Shown: positions 1 through 9,111, counted from the stretch's first letter. The stretch is DNA of 33,106 bases from an uncultured bacterium (GCA_948433295.1 CAOJDT010000016.1:1-33106); one strand, 5' to 3'. Notes: generated from the letters alone by a model not told the origin. Made by a program: numbers and translations.

Positions 1-1
1 A

Positions 2-295
2 ACAACTTATGAAGCCCTCTCTCTAGAAAGAAGCGGTGTGCCTCGTATGAAAGTAGATGCAATAAAATCTCATAATTTGTCTATGGAAAATTATGGACCT
101 ATAGGTCAAACTACATACGAACAGGTAAATTTAAGTCATCCTAAAGCAGGTAAACACGTAATTGCAGATGAAAAACTTATTCAGGTTTTAAAATCGCTTA
201 TCGGTACTGAAATGTTTAACAATGCTTATAAACTGGAATCTGCAGATGATGATAAGTTTGTTGCAGGAAATGGTATAATTTATAAAAATGAATAA
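2..295 (+). CDS. Hypothetical protein, 3' end only
   Basis: The frame is open from the left edge to the TAA at 293-295 and codes about 97 residues. A GTG at base 38 and an ATG at base 47 are possible starts, but neither has a convincing Shine-Dalgarno sequence and the frame runs through them to the edge, so this is most likely the C-terminus of a longer gene. The visible part is hydrophilic, has no membrane segment and no motif I recognise. It ends 113 bp before the next gene on the same strand. Confidence 0.55.
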   Translation, partial: TTYEALSLERSGVPRMKVDAIKSHNLSMENYGPIGQTTYEQVNLSHPKAGKHVIADEKLIQVLKSLIGTEMFNNAYKLESADDDKFVAGNGIIYKNE

Positions 296-408
296 AATAT
301 AGCCGTTCGGGTATGATATAAAGTTTTGTAAAAATTATAAAGCATGTTGAAATTCAGTATTTTTGCAAGTTTTTACATGTGTAGGTACAAAAAACAGAGA
401 GAAAAAGA

Positions 409-3400
409 ATGTCAGATTATGATAAAATGAATATAGCCGGCGCACCAGGAAGAACAACCTCGGCAACCAATACATCTAATGCGTCTCCGTCAAATAAATC
501 TGATGGCTCAACTGTTTTTACCTCAGATAAGAAGAAAGTTTTACCCGAAGATGAAATAAAACTTTTGCAATTTTTAGGAATTGATCCTGATGACACTGTT
601 GCGGTTGAAAATTGGCGTTCTTTGCCAATTGAACAAAAACAAGCACAGTGGAAGCAATTTGAAGATCATACTATGCAAAATATTTCGTCTTCTCAGCAAG
701 AATCTCAAGTTGAGAACGCTAATGCTTCCGTTACAGAAACTCCTTCTGCAGAACCCGAACCGCAGCCATTGGCTGAAACCGCTGAAACGGCTCCTTCTTT
801 GGAAAATGAATCACCTTCTCAGCCTGCACAGAATGCTGCAAGCGGAACGGATGCAAATGCTCCGATAAAACCTAAGTTTGACGCGGCTTTAGTATCAAAA
901 TTGGAACCTCCAAAAGTTTCTGATTTAATCCCGGATAGTGCGGCTCAGCTTGCAAATACTAAAATCAATCTTGATACTTCTGATACATTGCTGGCTTCAA
1001 TGTCAACCAAACAATGGAAAGCTCTTACTGCAGAACAAAAATTAAATGTAGTACACAACTATTTTTCAACAAAGTTTAAGGGCGAATTTGAAAACTTCAC
1101 TCCAGAAGAAAAAGAAGCTGCCGTTATTGGTTTGATTGAAAATAAAATAAAAGAAACAAAAAATATTTCGGAAGAAGATTGGAACAATTATTCTGACAAG
1201 AAAAAAGAAAGAGAAATAAAAAGTTTTGTTAACGATTTTGCCTTAAAAATGGTTGGAGGGTATTCAAAAGAAGATTTTGAAAAACTTTCCTTTGCAGACA
1301 AAATTGAAGCAGAAGTTAATACATTCAGAGAAGTTCAACAACTTTCAAATAAATATGCATCTCAAGGTGAAAAAGCTGATGCAGATATGGACTATTCTTC
1401 AAATAATAATAGAATTAACAGAGAAATAAGGAGAATTGAAACGTATGCTACAGCTTTAGATAATGCTAATAAAGCTGATGAAATAAGAAATGCTTATAAT
1501 GACGCTTCAGAATACAGTTCGCTTATTGAAAAATATACAAAAGAAAATAATATTGAACTTGCAACATTAACCTCCGATGCCTCTGAAGAAGTAAAACAAC
1601 AATTTTCTGAATATATTCAAAATGCTTTAAAAGATAAATCTGCTGATGAAATTCAAGAAATATTAAGAGTTGATATCTTAAGTAATGCTCCTGAGAATAA
1701 TAAACTTTTATTGGACACTTTAGTAAATTTAGACAAAGCAAATAATACAACAAATTCAAAAATATATAACTCAACAGCACTTGCTTATTCTCATGATGAA
1801 CTTGTTGCAGAACGAAAGAATTTTTCTACCCAAAAAGCTATTTCCAATATTATTAAAAGCGATAAAGAACTATCATTAAGTGAACGTTACGCAAAAGAAC
1901 ATAATATTGATTTTGCAACCTTAAATACAAATGATAGAAAAGTAATCAGACAATATTCTGATTTTATCAATAAAGAATTACATGGCAAATCAGAAAAAGA
2001 AATTAAAGAAATAATGGCAAGAGAAATTCTTCGCGGTGATAAGAATAAACTTGTCGCTCTGAATATTGCTTTAAAATCTATTGATAGAAAAAATAATGAT
2101 ACAAAATTATACGACTCATATGCTTCTATAATTGAAGCTTTAAGTAAAACGGCAAATTTAAATTCAACAGATAAACAAAAAGTTGAAGAAGCCGTAAGTA
2201 CAACTGTCGCAACAGTAAATGCTAATGATAGTATGAGCGTCAATGCCATTGGGGATTTGGCTCAAGCTACTATTAATACCGGTAATACTGAGGACACAAA
2301 TACTTTGGTTGATAACTTAAAAGGAACCAAAAACGATACTTCTAAAGCCGCCGAAGTATTAATGGATGCCGGTGAACAATATAACGAAAATACTATCCGC
2401 TTGATTCAAAATACTGATAATAACGAATCAAAAATTAAATCGGCGGAAGCTGCAGCAGTCAGAGCGGATTCGAAACCGCATGTTTTAGAGATTGTTCCTG
2501 AAATTTATAAACCGGCAGAAGGCAAAGAAGCTGATGGCGTATTACAGCTTGAAATGCAAGACGCTATGCTTAAAGCAAATCCGAAAAGTGCAAATTTGCA
2601 AAAAGCTGTTAGCAAAGCAACTCCTTATATAGCCAAAAACTCTCAGACTGAATTTTTTAATCGAGGTTTTAACGCTTCAGAAGAACTTGATGAAGCAGAG
2701 CAAATTGAAGTTCAAAAAGCGTGGGTTGAAGTTATCCCGGAATGCGATAAAGATAATCAACTCGCAATGTTTAATACTACAATGACTTCTAAACATGACG
2801 AGGTGCTTGAGTATTCTTCATCTAATATTAACAGATTGGACACTTCTGTTCAGGCTGACGCAATTAAATCTGTTTATAATACAGGCAATCAAAAAGCAAT
2901 AGATGCTTGCAACAGCCAATTGGAATCTTGCTCAAAAGAAGCCGTCAAAACTGCCGAAAAAACTATCGGGAAAGCAACGATGGACGCTTCGCGCGCTCAA
3001 ACCGAGGCTCGTACGGTTCAAGATGCTGCAAGAGCTTATGCTGATGCGATTATTGAAAATAAGAAAATTACGCAAAACTTAACCGAAGCCGATGAGATTA
3101 AAAATCTTTCGGAAACTGAAAAGAAAGAATATTACGTAAATTATTTTATGAAAGCGACAGATGCAGGGCGTTATAATTTGCTGTCTCAGCTTTCTGATAC
3201 ACAGCTTAAAGATGTTATCTCAAAACTTTGCAAGTATAATTCAAGCATGATTAAAGGTCTTGTTCAACAAGGGTTGGGTAAATATGTTTTGCAAACATTG
3301 GGTAAGTCTCCTGATGTTTTATATTCAACAATTAATATAATGCTTCAAAAAGGCGGTAAAGACGGTAAATTTGCTGCAGAATACGTTATTTCAAATAAAA

Positions 3401-3618
3401 CTTTAATACATTTTTCTGATGACGTGATTGAAAAAGCTGAAGAAACTCTTGGGAAAAATAATTATAAAGTATCGTCTTCTCGTTCAAGCAAGCAGCAACA
3501 GCTTGAAAATGAAACGGTTCAGTATCAATCTAATCCGTACGGGTTTGCAAAAAGTACGCTTTACCCGAGAATGAGCGCGATATATCCTAATAAAAAGAAT
3601 ATGTTTTATAACGCATAA
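409..3618 (+). CDS. Large helical protein of unknown function with internal duplication
   Basis: A 1069-residue protein of unknown function. The ATG follows a purine-rich GAGAGAAAAAGA. No signal peptide or membrane segment is visible. Residues 1 to about 160 are rich in Ser, Asn, Glu, Pro and Ala and look disordered. The rest is charged and probably almost all helix. Two segments, about 373-455 and 491-570, are clearly homologous: both have Y-x-KE-x-NI followed by ATL, then a helix with K-S-x-x-E-I, and both end near K-I/L-Y-N/D-S. The C-terminal 40 residues are polar and tyrosine-rich. It has no operon partner downstream, because the next gene is convergent. A scaffold or secreted-effector role is conceivable but nothing in the sequence proves it. 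Confidence 0.85.
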   Translation: MSDYDKMNIAGAPGRTTSATNTSNASPSNKSDGSTVFTSDKKKVLPEDEIKLLQFLGIDPDDTVAVENWRSLPIEQKQAQWKQFEDHTMQNISSSQQESQVENANASVTETPSAEPEPQPLAETAETAPSLENESPSQPAQNAASGTDANAPIKPKFDAALVSKLEPPKVSDLIPDSAAQLANTKINLDTSDTLLASMSTKQWKALTAEQKLNVVHNYFSTKFKGEFENFTPEEKEAAVIGLIENKIKETKNISEEDWNNYSDKKKEREIKSFVNDFALKMVGGYSKEDFEKLSFADKIEAEVNTFREVQQLSNKYASQGEKADADMDYSSNNNRINREIRRIETYATALDNANKADEIRNAYNDASEYSSLIEKYTKENNIELATLTSDASEEVKQQFSEYIQNALKDKSADEIQEILRVDILSNAPENNKLLLDTLVNLDKANNTTNSKIYNSTALAYSHDELVAERKNFSTQKAISNIIKSDKELSLSERYAKEHNIDFATLNTNDRKVIRQYSDFINKELHGKSEKEIKEIMAREILRGDKNKLVALNIALKSIDRKNNDTKLYDSYASIIEALSKTANLNSTDKQKVEEAVSTTVATVNANDSMSVNAIGDLAQATINTGNTEDTNTLVDNLKGTKNDTSKAAEVLMDAGEQYNENTIRLIQNTDNNESKIKSAEAAAVRADSKPHVLEIVPEIYKPAEGKEADGVLQLEMQDAMLKANPKSANLQKAVSKATPYIAKNSQTEFFNRGFNASEELDEAEQIEVQKAWVEVIPECDKDNQLAMFNTTMTSKHDEVLEYSSSNINRLDTSVQADAIKSVYNTGNQKAIDACNSQLESCSKEAVKTAEKTIGKATMDASRAQTEARTVQDAARAYADAIIENKKITQNLTEADEIKNLSETEKKEYYVNYFMKATDAGRYNLLSQLSDTQLKDVISKLCKYNSSMIKGLVQQGLGKYVLQTLGKSPDVLYSTINIMLQKGGKDGKFAAEYVISNKTLIHFSDDVIEKAEETLGKNNYKVSSSRSSKQQQLENETVQYQSNPYGFAKSTLYPRMSAIYPNKKNMFYNA

Positions 3619-3654
3619 GAAAAAACATAAGAGAGGTGCAAAATTTGTAGATAA

Positions 3655-3680
3655 AAAGCCGACCCGTAAAGGTCGGCTTT
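3655..3680 (-). terminator. Rho-independent terminator after rpsA (possibly bidirectional)
   Basis: Perfect 10-bp stem AAAGCCGACC / GGTCGGCTTT with a 6-nt loop. On the minus strand it is followed by TTTTTAT, so it mainly serves rpsA. On the plus strand only TTT follows, so it may also weakly stop the 1069-residue gene. Confidence 0.85.
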
Positions 3681-3698
3681 AATGTATGCAGTTTATAA

Positions 3699-4775
3699 TT
3701 ATTCAGCGTCTTTGTTAATGTCTTTTACGCTCAACGCAATTCTGTGTTCTTGCGGAGTGAATTTTTTGATAAGAACTTCTACGCTGTCACCAACTTTAAA
3801 TTTGTTGAACGGGTTGATGTTTTCTTCAGCCATTTCAGAAACAGGAAGTAATGCTTCTACGCCCGGGAATATGTTGATGAATGCGCCGAAACCTGTAACT
3901 TTGTTAACAGTACCGGTGATTACCTGTCCTTCTTCGAATTGACCTTCGATTTGTTGCCATGGATCTTCGCCCATTCTTTTCAATGAAAGTGAAATTCTTT
4001 TTAATTCGTTATCAATTTTAATAATTTTAACTTCAACAGTTTCTCCGAGAGAAATAACGTCTGAAGGATGTTTAATTCTTTGCCAAGAAATTTCAGAGAT
4101 AGGAAGAAGTCCGTCAATGCCGTTGATGTCGATGAATGCACCGAAATCAGCGATTCTTACAACTTCACCTTTTACAACCATATCTTCTTCAAGAGTTGAA
4201 AGGATGTTGTCAACAACCTGGTCTCTTTGTTCAGCTACAGCCAATCTTTGAGAAAGGATTAATTTATTTTTCTTAGGATCAGCTTCAAGAACTTTAACTT
4301 CGATTTTTGTATCAATAAGCCCGTCAAACGGAGTTCCTGTTCTCAATTGAGAAGAAGGAATGAAACCTTTGAGGTCAGCAACGTCAACGAGAACGCCGCC
4401 TTTAACAACAGAAACAACTTTCGCAAGTATTGTATCGCCTTGAACTTTAGCGTCGTTAAGTTGAGCCCATGCTTGAGCAAAAGCAAGTCTTTTCAAAGAA
4501 AGAAGCATACCTTCGGCATCGTTTTCTTCTTTAAGAACGTAGAATTCTTTAACGTCGCCGGCTTCGATTGATTCAGCTTCGGCAGAAGGCAATTCTTTGT
4601 TAGGAAGAAAAGCTTCTGTTTTAGCGCCGCGAACGCTTACGAGATAGCCTTCGCTGTCTTTTTTCATAACCGTACCTTCAACGATATCGGCTACTGAGTA
4701 TGATTTTGAGAAAGATTCGTTTAATAATCTTTCGAATTCATCAGCCATGTTTGTTTTTTCTAATGTTGTTGTCAT
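3699..4775 (-). CDS. rpsA: 30S ribosomal protein S1 (four S1 domains)
   Basis: RNA-binding ribosomal protein that helps the 30S subunit bind and unfold mRNA. The 358 residues hold four S1 (OB-fold) repeats at about 27-95, 108-180, 192-265 and 278-352. Each has the G-x-V and GFxP/GLLP pattern; the third and fourth carry the typical FGAFI core. The six-domain E. coli protein is about 557 residues, so this is a short form, as in cyanobacteria and many Gram-positives. The ATG at 4775 has AAAGGAG nine bases upstream. It starts 6 bp after the ispH stop, so the two are co-transcribed and probably translationally coupled. A strong hairpin terminator follows. Confidence 0.93.
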   Translation of the reverse strand: MTTTLEKTNMADEFERLLNESFSKSYSVADIVEGTVMKKDSEGYLVSVRGAKTEAFLPNKELPSAEAESIEAGDVKEFYVLKEENDAEGMLLSLKRLAFAQAWAQLNDAKVQGDTILAKVVSVVKGGVLVDVADLKGFIPSSQLRTGTPFDGLIDTKIEVKVLEADPKKNKLILSQRLAVAEQRDQVVDNILSTLEEDMVVKGEVVRIADFGAFIDINGIDGLLPISEISWQRIKHPSDVISLGETVEVKIIKIDNELKRISLSLKRMGEDPWQQIEGQFEEGQVITGTVNKVTGFGAFINIFPGVEALLPVSEMAEENINPFNKFKVGDSVEVLIKKFTPQEHRIALSVKDINKDAE

Positions 4776-4781
4776 TTTGTA

Positions 4782-5651
4782 TTATTCTCCTTTTTCTAAA
4801 TTTTTAATAACTTTTTCGATAATTGTTTGCGGAGTTGAGGCTCCGGCAGTTATACCGATTTTTTCTGATTTTTCAATCAATTCTTTGTAATTTTCCAATT
4901 CGGTATCGTTTTCGATGTGAATTGTTTTTGTAATATCTTTTAGAATTTCCGCGAGGTGGGTTGTATTTGCACTCTTTTTGGAACCGACGACTATCACAAG
5001 GTCATTTTCTTTTGCGAGTTCTTTCGCTTCTGTCTGGCGCATGGAAGTGCTCTGACAAATTGTATTTGCAATATGAATTTCTTTTGCGATAGAAGTAAGA
5101 TAATTAACAATATTGTTCAATGTAGTAATTCTTTGAGTAGTTTGTACAACCACGCCTACTTTTTTGTGAGCTTTGATTTCTTTTTCGAATTCTTTAAGCT
5201 GCTCGATTTCCGTTGCAACCACAACTTTGCTGCTCCAGAGTTTTGCATTTGCTTTGATTGCAATAACTTCCGGGTGCTCGGATTTGCCGACAATTACGAC
5301 GTAGTAATCATTTTTGGCAAGTTCGATTGCTGTTTGTTGAACTTTTTTTACATCGGGGCAGGTCAAATCAACGGGCGTAAAGCCTGCGTTTTTAATCTGT
5401 TCGATTACTTCAGGGCTTTCTCCGTGGCTTCTGACTACACAAATACCGTCACCTTTGGTTGGTATTTCCTTCAATGTTTTAATCCCAAGCTCTTCGAGTT
5501 CTTTGATTACATCCGTATTATGAATAAGTTCTCCAAGAACGGAGACATTTGTATTCGGATTTTCAGCTTTCAATTTTTTTACGGTTTCTACGGCTCGTTT
5601 TACACCGTAGCAGAAACCTGCAAATTTTGCTAATGTAATATTTTTAGGCAA
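4782..5651 (-). CDS. ispH: 4-hydroxy-3-methylbut-2-enyl diphosphate reductase (IspH/LytB)
   Basis: Last step of the MEP isoprenoid pathway: the [4Fe-4S] enzyme reduces HMBPP to IPP and DMAPP. The 289 residues show all three cluster cysteines, C14 (GFCYGVKRA), C98 (DLTCPDV) and C199 (NTICQST), the GKSEHPEV loop with the catalytic glutamate region near 125, and the late TAGASTP motif. The start is a TTG (5651) that gives the usual distance to the first cysteine; the upstream Shine-Dalgarno (AAAGAAG) is weak. It is followed at 6 bp by rpsA. In Clostridia the same two functions are often fused in one polypeptide, so the pairing here is meaningful. Confidence 0.95.
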   Translation of the reverse strand: MPKNITLAKFAGFCYGVKRAVETVKKLKAENPNTNVSVLGELIHNTDVIKELEELGIKTLKEIPTKGDGICVVRSHGESPEVIEQIKNAGFTPVDLTCPDVKKVQQTAIELAKNDYYVVIVGKSEHPEVIAIKANAKLWSSKVVVATEIEQLKEFEKEIKAHKKVGVVVQTTQRITTLNNIVNYLTSIAKEIHIANTICQSTSMRQTEAKELAKENDLVIVVGSKKSANTTHLAEILKDITKTIHIENDTELENYKELIEKSEKIGITAGASTPQTIIEKVIKNLEKGE

Positions 5652-5737
5652 TTTAATATTGTCTTCTTTCTATAAAAACTCGCAAATAAAAATTTGCTGT
5701 ATTTATATTAAATTACAAAGAACCCGAAAAATCAAGG

Positions 5738-5950
5738 TTACTTGCATAAATCGTTATAATCTATATTCAAAGCTTCCGTCAGTCTTGTTAATACCATAAA
5801 AGTCGGATTGGCTTTTGCATTTTCTAACGAGCAGATATATTGCTGAGTCAAGTCTGCGCGTTCAGCCAGTTCTTCTTGAGAAAAACGGCATACGGCTCTG
5901 TATTTTCTGATGTTTGTTGCTAAAATTTCAAGTTTTTGTTTTTTATTCAT
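5738..5950 (-). CDS. Small XRE-family HTH regulator
   Basis: A 70-residue DNA-binding protein consisting of one Cro/C1-type helix-turn-helix: the SQEELAERADLTQQYICSLE stretch is helices 2-3, and the fold ends at DYNDLCK with no effector domain. An in-frame ATG lies 12 nt upstream, but GGAGG falls between the two, 5 nt before the ATG at 5950, so the shorter form is the real start. It is divergent from the small gene at 6049 and shares with it an intergenic perfect palindrome that is a plausible operator, so autoregulation is likely. Targets are unknown. Confidence 0.88.
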   Translation of the reverse strand: MNKKQKLEILATNIRKYRAVCRFSQEELAERADLTQQYICSLENAKANPTFMVLTRLTEALNIDYNDLCK

Positions 5951-5996
5951 ATTAACCTCCATTATAAAGTGATTGCATTTAAATTTTTAGCGGTTA

Positions 5997-6017
5997 TAGT
6001 TGATATACAATCAACTA
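5997..6017. promoter_or_regulatory. Palindromic operator candidate between XRE gene and small gene
   Basis: Perfect inverted repeat TAGTTGAT-ATACA-ATCAACTA midway in the 98-bp divergent gap. Eight-bp arms with a short spacer fit a dimeric XRE repressor site. Without a T-run it is not a terminator. Inference from position and symmetry only. Confidence 0.5.
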
Positions 6018-6048
6018 CTATTGATAAAAATTAATTTGGAGTTATAAA

Positions 6049-6285
6049 ATGAACAATTATTCTAAAAGTTTAAGGGATAGAGTGTATGATTTAGAACTTT
6101 TGAAGAAATCAGCATGCTTATACATATACTCAAAGATTTTGGCGAGTATAATTCGGACTTGCCTGATGCAGCAGAAAAAATGCACTTTTTAGCAGGACTT
6201 CTTTCAGAAAAAAGTCAGGAGTACAAACTTATTTTAGGTGAATTTATTCCGGCGTTTCATAACGAGATGAACACTAAACAATAAA
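6049..6285 (+). pseudogene. Small hypothetical gene split by a one-base frameshift
   Basis: ATG at 6049 has TTGGAG eight bases upstream. The frame codes MNNYSKSLRDRVYDLEL and then runs to an early TAG near 6190. A second frame (-1) has no start but codes FEEISMLIHILKDFGEY onward to TAA at 6283-6285. Adding one T to the TTTT run at 6098-6101 joins them into a natural-looking 78-residue helical protein (junction DLELFEEIS). This is a decayed gene, a sequencing or assembly slip, or a rare true frameshift. No canonical slippery heptamer is present at the junction. The function is unknown; the divergent XRE gene suggests a regulated pair. Confidence 0.7.
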
Positions 6286-6286
6286 A

Positions 6287-6308
6287 AAGAGGCTTTTTAA
6301 GCCTCTTT
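6287..6308 (-). terminator. Terminator shared by rpoD and the small gene at 6049
   Basis: Stem AAAGAGGCT / AGCCTCTTT with a TTTT loop, overlapping the rpoD stop codon. On the minus strand it is followed by TTTATTG and preceded by the stem, and it also lies just after the stop of the plus-strand small gene, so it probably works in both directions. Confidence 0.75.
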
Positions 6309-7308
6309 ATTCACCGAAGTAATTTTTCAAACCTACTGTTAATTTTTTGTTTTTACAGAGTTTTTTAAGTTTAGCGATTGCTCTGTTTTCAATCTGTCGG
6401 ATTCTTTCTCTTGAAACTCCGTATTGAGAACCTATTTCATCAAGAGTTTTTTTCGTTCCGTTGTTATCCAATCCGTAGCGAAGGATTAATACATCGCGTT
6501 CTTTCTGGCTTAATTGGCTCAACATTTTTCGGATATCTTCAAAGAGGTTTTCCTGCGAAACTCTGCTGTCAGGCGTAATCGTTGTATCGTCAACGATAAA
6601 GTCGGCGATTTTTGACGAATCTTCCGAGGAATTCGCAGGTGTTTCCATACTGATTGTTGATTGTGCGGATTTTATTATTGAATTCAATTTGCTGACAGAA
6701 ATTCCGAGTCTGTATGCAATTTCCTGTTTGCTCGGAGAATGTCCGAGTTCTGTTGTTAAATCAATTGTAGTTCTTCTGATTTTTCCGAGAGATTCAATCA
6801 TGTGGATAGGCAGACGAATAATTCTTGCCTTATCTGCGATTGCGCGGGTTATTGATTGTTGAATCCACCAGGTTGCGTAGGTAGAAAACTTGTATCCTTT
6901 TGTATAATCAAATCTTCCTGCGGCTTTCATCAAACCGAGGTTACCTTCCTGAATCAAGTCAAGAAAAGACAATCCGCGTCCGATGTATTTTTTCGCAATA
7001 CTGACAACCAGTCTGAGGTTTGCGTTAACCAGAAGGTTTTTTGCAAATTCACTTTGTGATTCATAAATTTGTTTGGCAAGATCAAGTTCCTGTTCTGTTG
7101 AAAGGAGCGGGATTTTACCTATTTGTTGTAAATATATTTTTACGCTGTCATCAGAACTTACTGATGATAAGCTTTCCTGAACTTTCGGATCTTCTACCGA
7201 ATGAAGAACGTCTTCGTCTTCTTCTTCCTGTTGAAGTTGAGTAAAGTCCACTCCCTCTTCTGAGATATCATCCGTAAGCATACCGAGTTTTTCTATTTCT
7301 TTTTTCAT
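6307..7308 (-). CDS. rpoD: RNA polymerase sigma factor, RpoD/SigA type
   Basis: Sigma-70 subunit directing RNA polymerase to promoters. The 333 residues have a short acidic N-terminus (about 1-50) in place of a long region 1.1, region 1.2 at about 54-85 ([15 protein letters not shown]), region 2 at 92-170 with the near-invariant [20 protein letters not shown], region 3 at 171-225 and region 4 at 255-320 with the [11 protein letters not shown] recognition helix. The match in regions 2.3-2.4 supports the primary or a primary-like group 2 factor. GGAGAG precedes the ATG by 7 nt. It is the third gene after nadA and rlmB in the same direction. A TATAAT-like box in the 34-bp gap could add an internal promoter. 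Confidence 0.9.
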   Translation of the reverse strand: MKKEIEKLGMLTDDISEEGVDFTQLQQEEEDEDVLHSVEDPKVQESLSSVSSDDSVKIYLQQIGKIPLLSTEQELDLAKQIYESQSEFAKNLLVNANLRLVVSIAKKYIGRGLSFLDLIQEGNLGLMKAAGRFDYTKGYKFSTYATWWIQQSITRAIADKARIIRLPIHMIESLGKIRRTTIDLTTELGHSPSKQEIAYRLGISVSKLNSIIKSAQSTISMETPANSSEDSSKIADFIVDDTTITPDSRVSQENLFEDIRKMLSQLSQKERDVLILRYGLDNNGTKKTLDEIGSQYGVSRERIRQIENRAIAKLKKLCKNKKLTVGLKNYFGE

Positions 7309-7342
7309 TAAAAGCTCTCCGTTTATATATATATTATAGACG

Positions 7343-8092
7343 TTATTTTTTAATTTGTCCTTGTGTTAACTTTTGTCTCACGGTTTCAAAGATTATTGCG
7401 GAAAGTGCGTTGGAAACGTTCAATGAATTGAAGTCGTTTTCCATTGGGATTTTTACGATAAAATCCGAAGCTTTCAGCAATGATTTTGAAACGCCTGCAT
7501 GTTCTGCGCCCATGATTATTGCAAAATTCATGTCTGTATAATTAACATTATAATAATTATCTTTTGCGGAAGCGTCCGTTGCAATTACCCACCAGTTGTT
7601 TTCTTTCAATTTTTGGACTACGTTGGTCAGGCTGTTTACTTTTATAATCGGAATATGGTTAATCGCGCCGGCACTTGTTTTTTCAACTATGGAATTTACC
7701 TGAACGTTGCGTCTTGACGGAATTATTATTCCTTTTACTCCTGCGCATACGCAGGTTCTTATAATTGCGCCGAGGTTATGCGAATCTTCTATTCCGTCGA
7801 GGATGACGACTGATGAATTTTCATGATTTTGTTCCAAAAACTCGTCAAAATCAGTGTATTTTATAGGTGAAACCTGTGCTATGATTCCCTGATGGTTGAA
7901 TTCTGCGTATTCGGTGAATTTTTCTTTTGCCACAAATTGAAAAATAATTCCGCGTTCGCGTGCAAGGTCTTTGATTTTTTCGATTTTGTTATCGCTGTGG
8001 ATATTTTTTGAAATAATAATTTTGTTGATTTCTCTTGTGCCATAAATCAAGGCTTCCATAACCGAGTTTTTACCGAAAATTACGTCATTCAT
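7343..8092 (-). CDS. rlmB: 23S rRNA 2'-O-ribose methyltransferase, SpoU/TrmH family (RlmB-like)
   Basis: SAM-dependent 2'-O-methyltransferase of the SPOUT class, probably acting on the peptidyl-transferase region of 23S rRNA (G2251 in E. coli). The 249 residues have an N-terminal substrate-binding domain (1-90) and the knotted catalytic domain with motif 1 ([15 protein letters not shown]), motif 2 ([11 protein letters not shown]) and motif 3 ([17 protein letters not shown]). The ATG overlaps the nadA stop by one base (TAATG), so translation is probably coupled. The exact target base cannot be read from sequence; other TrmH-family members are the alternative. Confidence 0.88.
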   Translation of the reverse strand: MNDVIFGKNSVMEALIYGTREINKIIISKNIHSDNKIEKIKDLARERGIIFQFVAKEKFTEYAEFNHQGIIAQVSPIKYTDFDEFLEQNHENSSVVILDGIEDSHNLGAIIRTCVCAGVKGIIIPSRRNVQVNSIVEKTSAGAINHIPIIKVNSLTNVVQKLKENNWWVIATDASAKDNYYNVNYTDMNFAIIMGAEHAGVSKSLLKASDFIVKIPMENDFNSLNVSNALSAIIFETVRQKLTQGQIKK

Positions 8093-9000
8093 TATTTTGA
8101 AACCTCAAGCATTCTGTCGATACATTTGATTGCTTTTTGTGCAATTTCTTTATCGACGTTAATTTCGTGTTCTTCTTTTTTGAGTGCGTTATAAATATCG
8201 TCAAGAGTGTGCCATTTCATGTTCGGACAAATAATATTATCTTTAATAAGAATAAATTCTTTTTGCGGATAATCTCTTTTTAATCTGTCTACAACACCTT
8301 TTTCGGTAGAAATAATGAACTGTTTTTCATTACTTTCTATTGCGTATTTCATAATTCCCGTAGTGCTGCCTACATAATCTGCAAGTTTAACAACTTCTTT
8401 GTGGCATTCCGGATGTGCAAGAATTTTTGCGTTAGGATATTTTTCTTTTGCCGCGAGAATATCTTCGGGTTTAATTCTCAAGTGTGTAGGGCAATAACCC
8501 GGATATGTTATAACTTCCGTGTTATCAAGTTGAGATTCTACCCATTTGCCCAAATATGTATCAGGCAGGAACAGAACCTTTTCCGAATTAAGGCTTTTTA
8601 CTATTTTTAAGGCATTTGAACTTGTGCAGCAAATATCGCATTCGGTTTTAACCTCTGCCGTAGAATTAATATAACAAACTGTCGGTATGTTCGGATGTTT
8701 TGATTTGAATTCTTTTAGTTGCTGCAAATTAATCATATCTGCCATAAGACATCCGGATTCCAGTCTGGGCAATAAAACTTTTTTGTCAAGGTTAAGTATT
8801 TTTGCGGTTTGTGCCATAAAATATACTCCCGCAAAAACAATTATATCAGCGTCGGTTTTTGCCGCCATCTGGCTTAAATATAAAGAATCGCCTACAAAAT
8901 CCGCAACTTCGTCAATCTCAACATTTTGATAGCAGTGCGCAAGTATTACGGCATTTTTTTCTTGTTTCAGCTTCTTAATTTCGGTTATAATAGGGTTCAT
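8092..9000 (-). CDS. nadA: Quinolinate synthase NadA
   Basis: Condenses iminoaspartate with dihydroxyacetone phosphate to quinolinate in de novo NAD synthesis, using an oxygen-sensitive [4Fe-4S] cluster. With the start chosen here the protein has 302 residues and the three cluster cysteines are C84 (SGCLMAD), C170 (YPGYCPTH) and C258 (NIICPNMK), the usual spacing. An in-frame ATG lies 18 nt upstream at 9018, but GGAGGAGAG lies between it and the ATG at 9000, so the downstream ATG is the likely start. nadB and nadC are not beside it. It leads an operon with rlmB and rpoD. Confidence 0.95.
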   Translation of the reverse strand: MNPIITEIKKLKQEKNAVILAHCYQNVEIDEVADFVGDSLYLSQMAAKTDADIIVFAGVYFMAQTAKILNLDKKVLLPRLESGCLMADMINLQQLKEFKSKHPNIPTVCYINSTAEVKTECDICCTSSNALKIVKSLNSEKVLFLPDTYLGKWVESQLDNTEVITYPGYCPTHLRIKPEDILAAKEKYPNAKILAHPECHKEVVKLADYVGSTTGIMKYAIESNEKQFIISTEKGVVDRLKRDYPQKEFILIKDNIICPNMKWHTLDDIYNALKKEEHEINVDKEIAQKAIKCIDRMLEVSK

Positions 9001-9040
9001 ATAAAGGCTCTCCTCCATATAGTGTAAATTTTTGTTAAAT

Positions 9041-9070
9041 TTGATTAATCCTGTAAATATATTGTATAAT
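9041..9070 (+). promoter_or_regulatory. Sigma-70 promoter for the pilMN-pilO operon
   Basis: TTGATT at 9041-9046 and TATAAT at 9065-9070 with an 18-bp spacer, about 40 bp before the ATG at 9112. Perfect -10 box. Confidence 0.7.
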
Positions 9071-9111
9071 AAAAATAAGAATTAGTTACATTATAGAGAA
9101 AAATTAAGAAG

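Noticed and set aside
5682-5697. GCAAAT-AAAA-ATTTGC palindrome upstream of ispH as an operator
   Set aside because: Such short AT-rich symmetries are expected by chance here and no second site or regulator supports it.
6097-6103. Programmed -1 frameshift in the small gene at 6049
   Set aside because: The junction A CTT TTG is not an X XXY YYZ slippery heptamer and no downstream pseudoknot is evident; a lost T is simpler.
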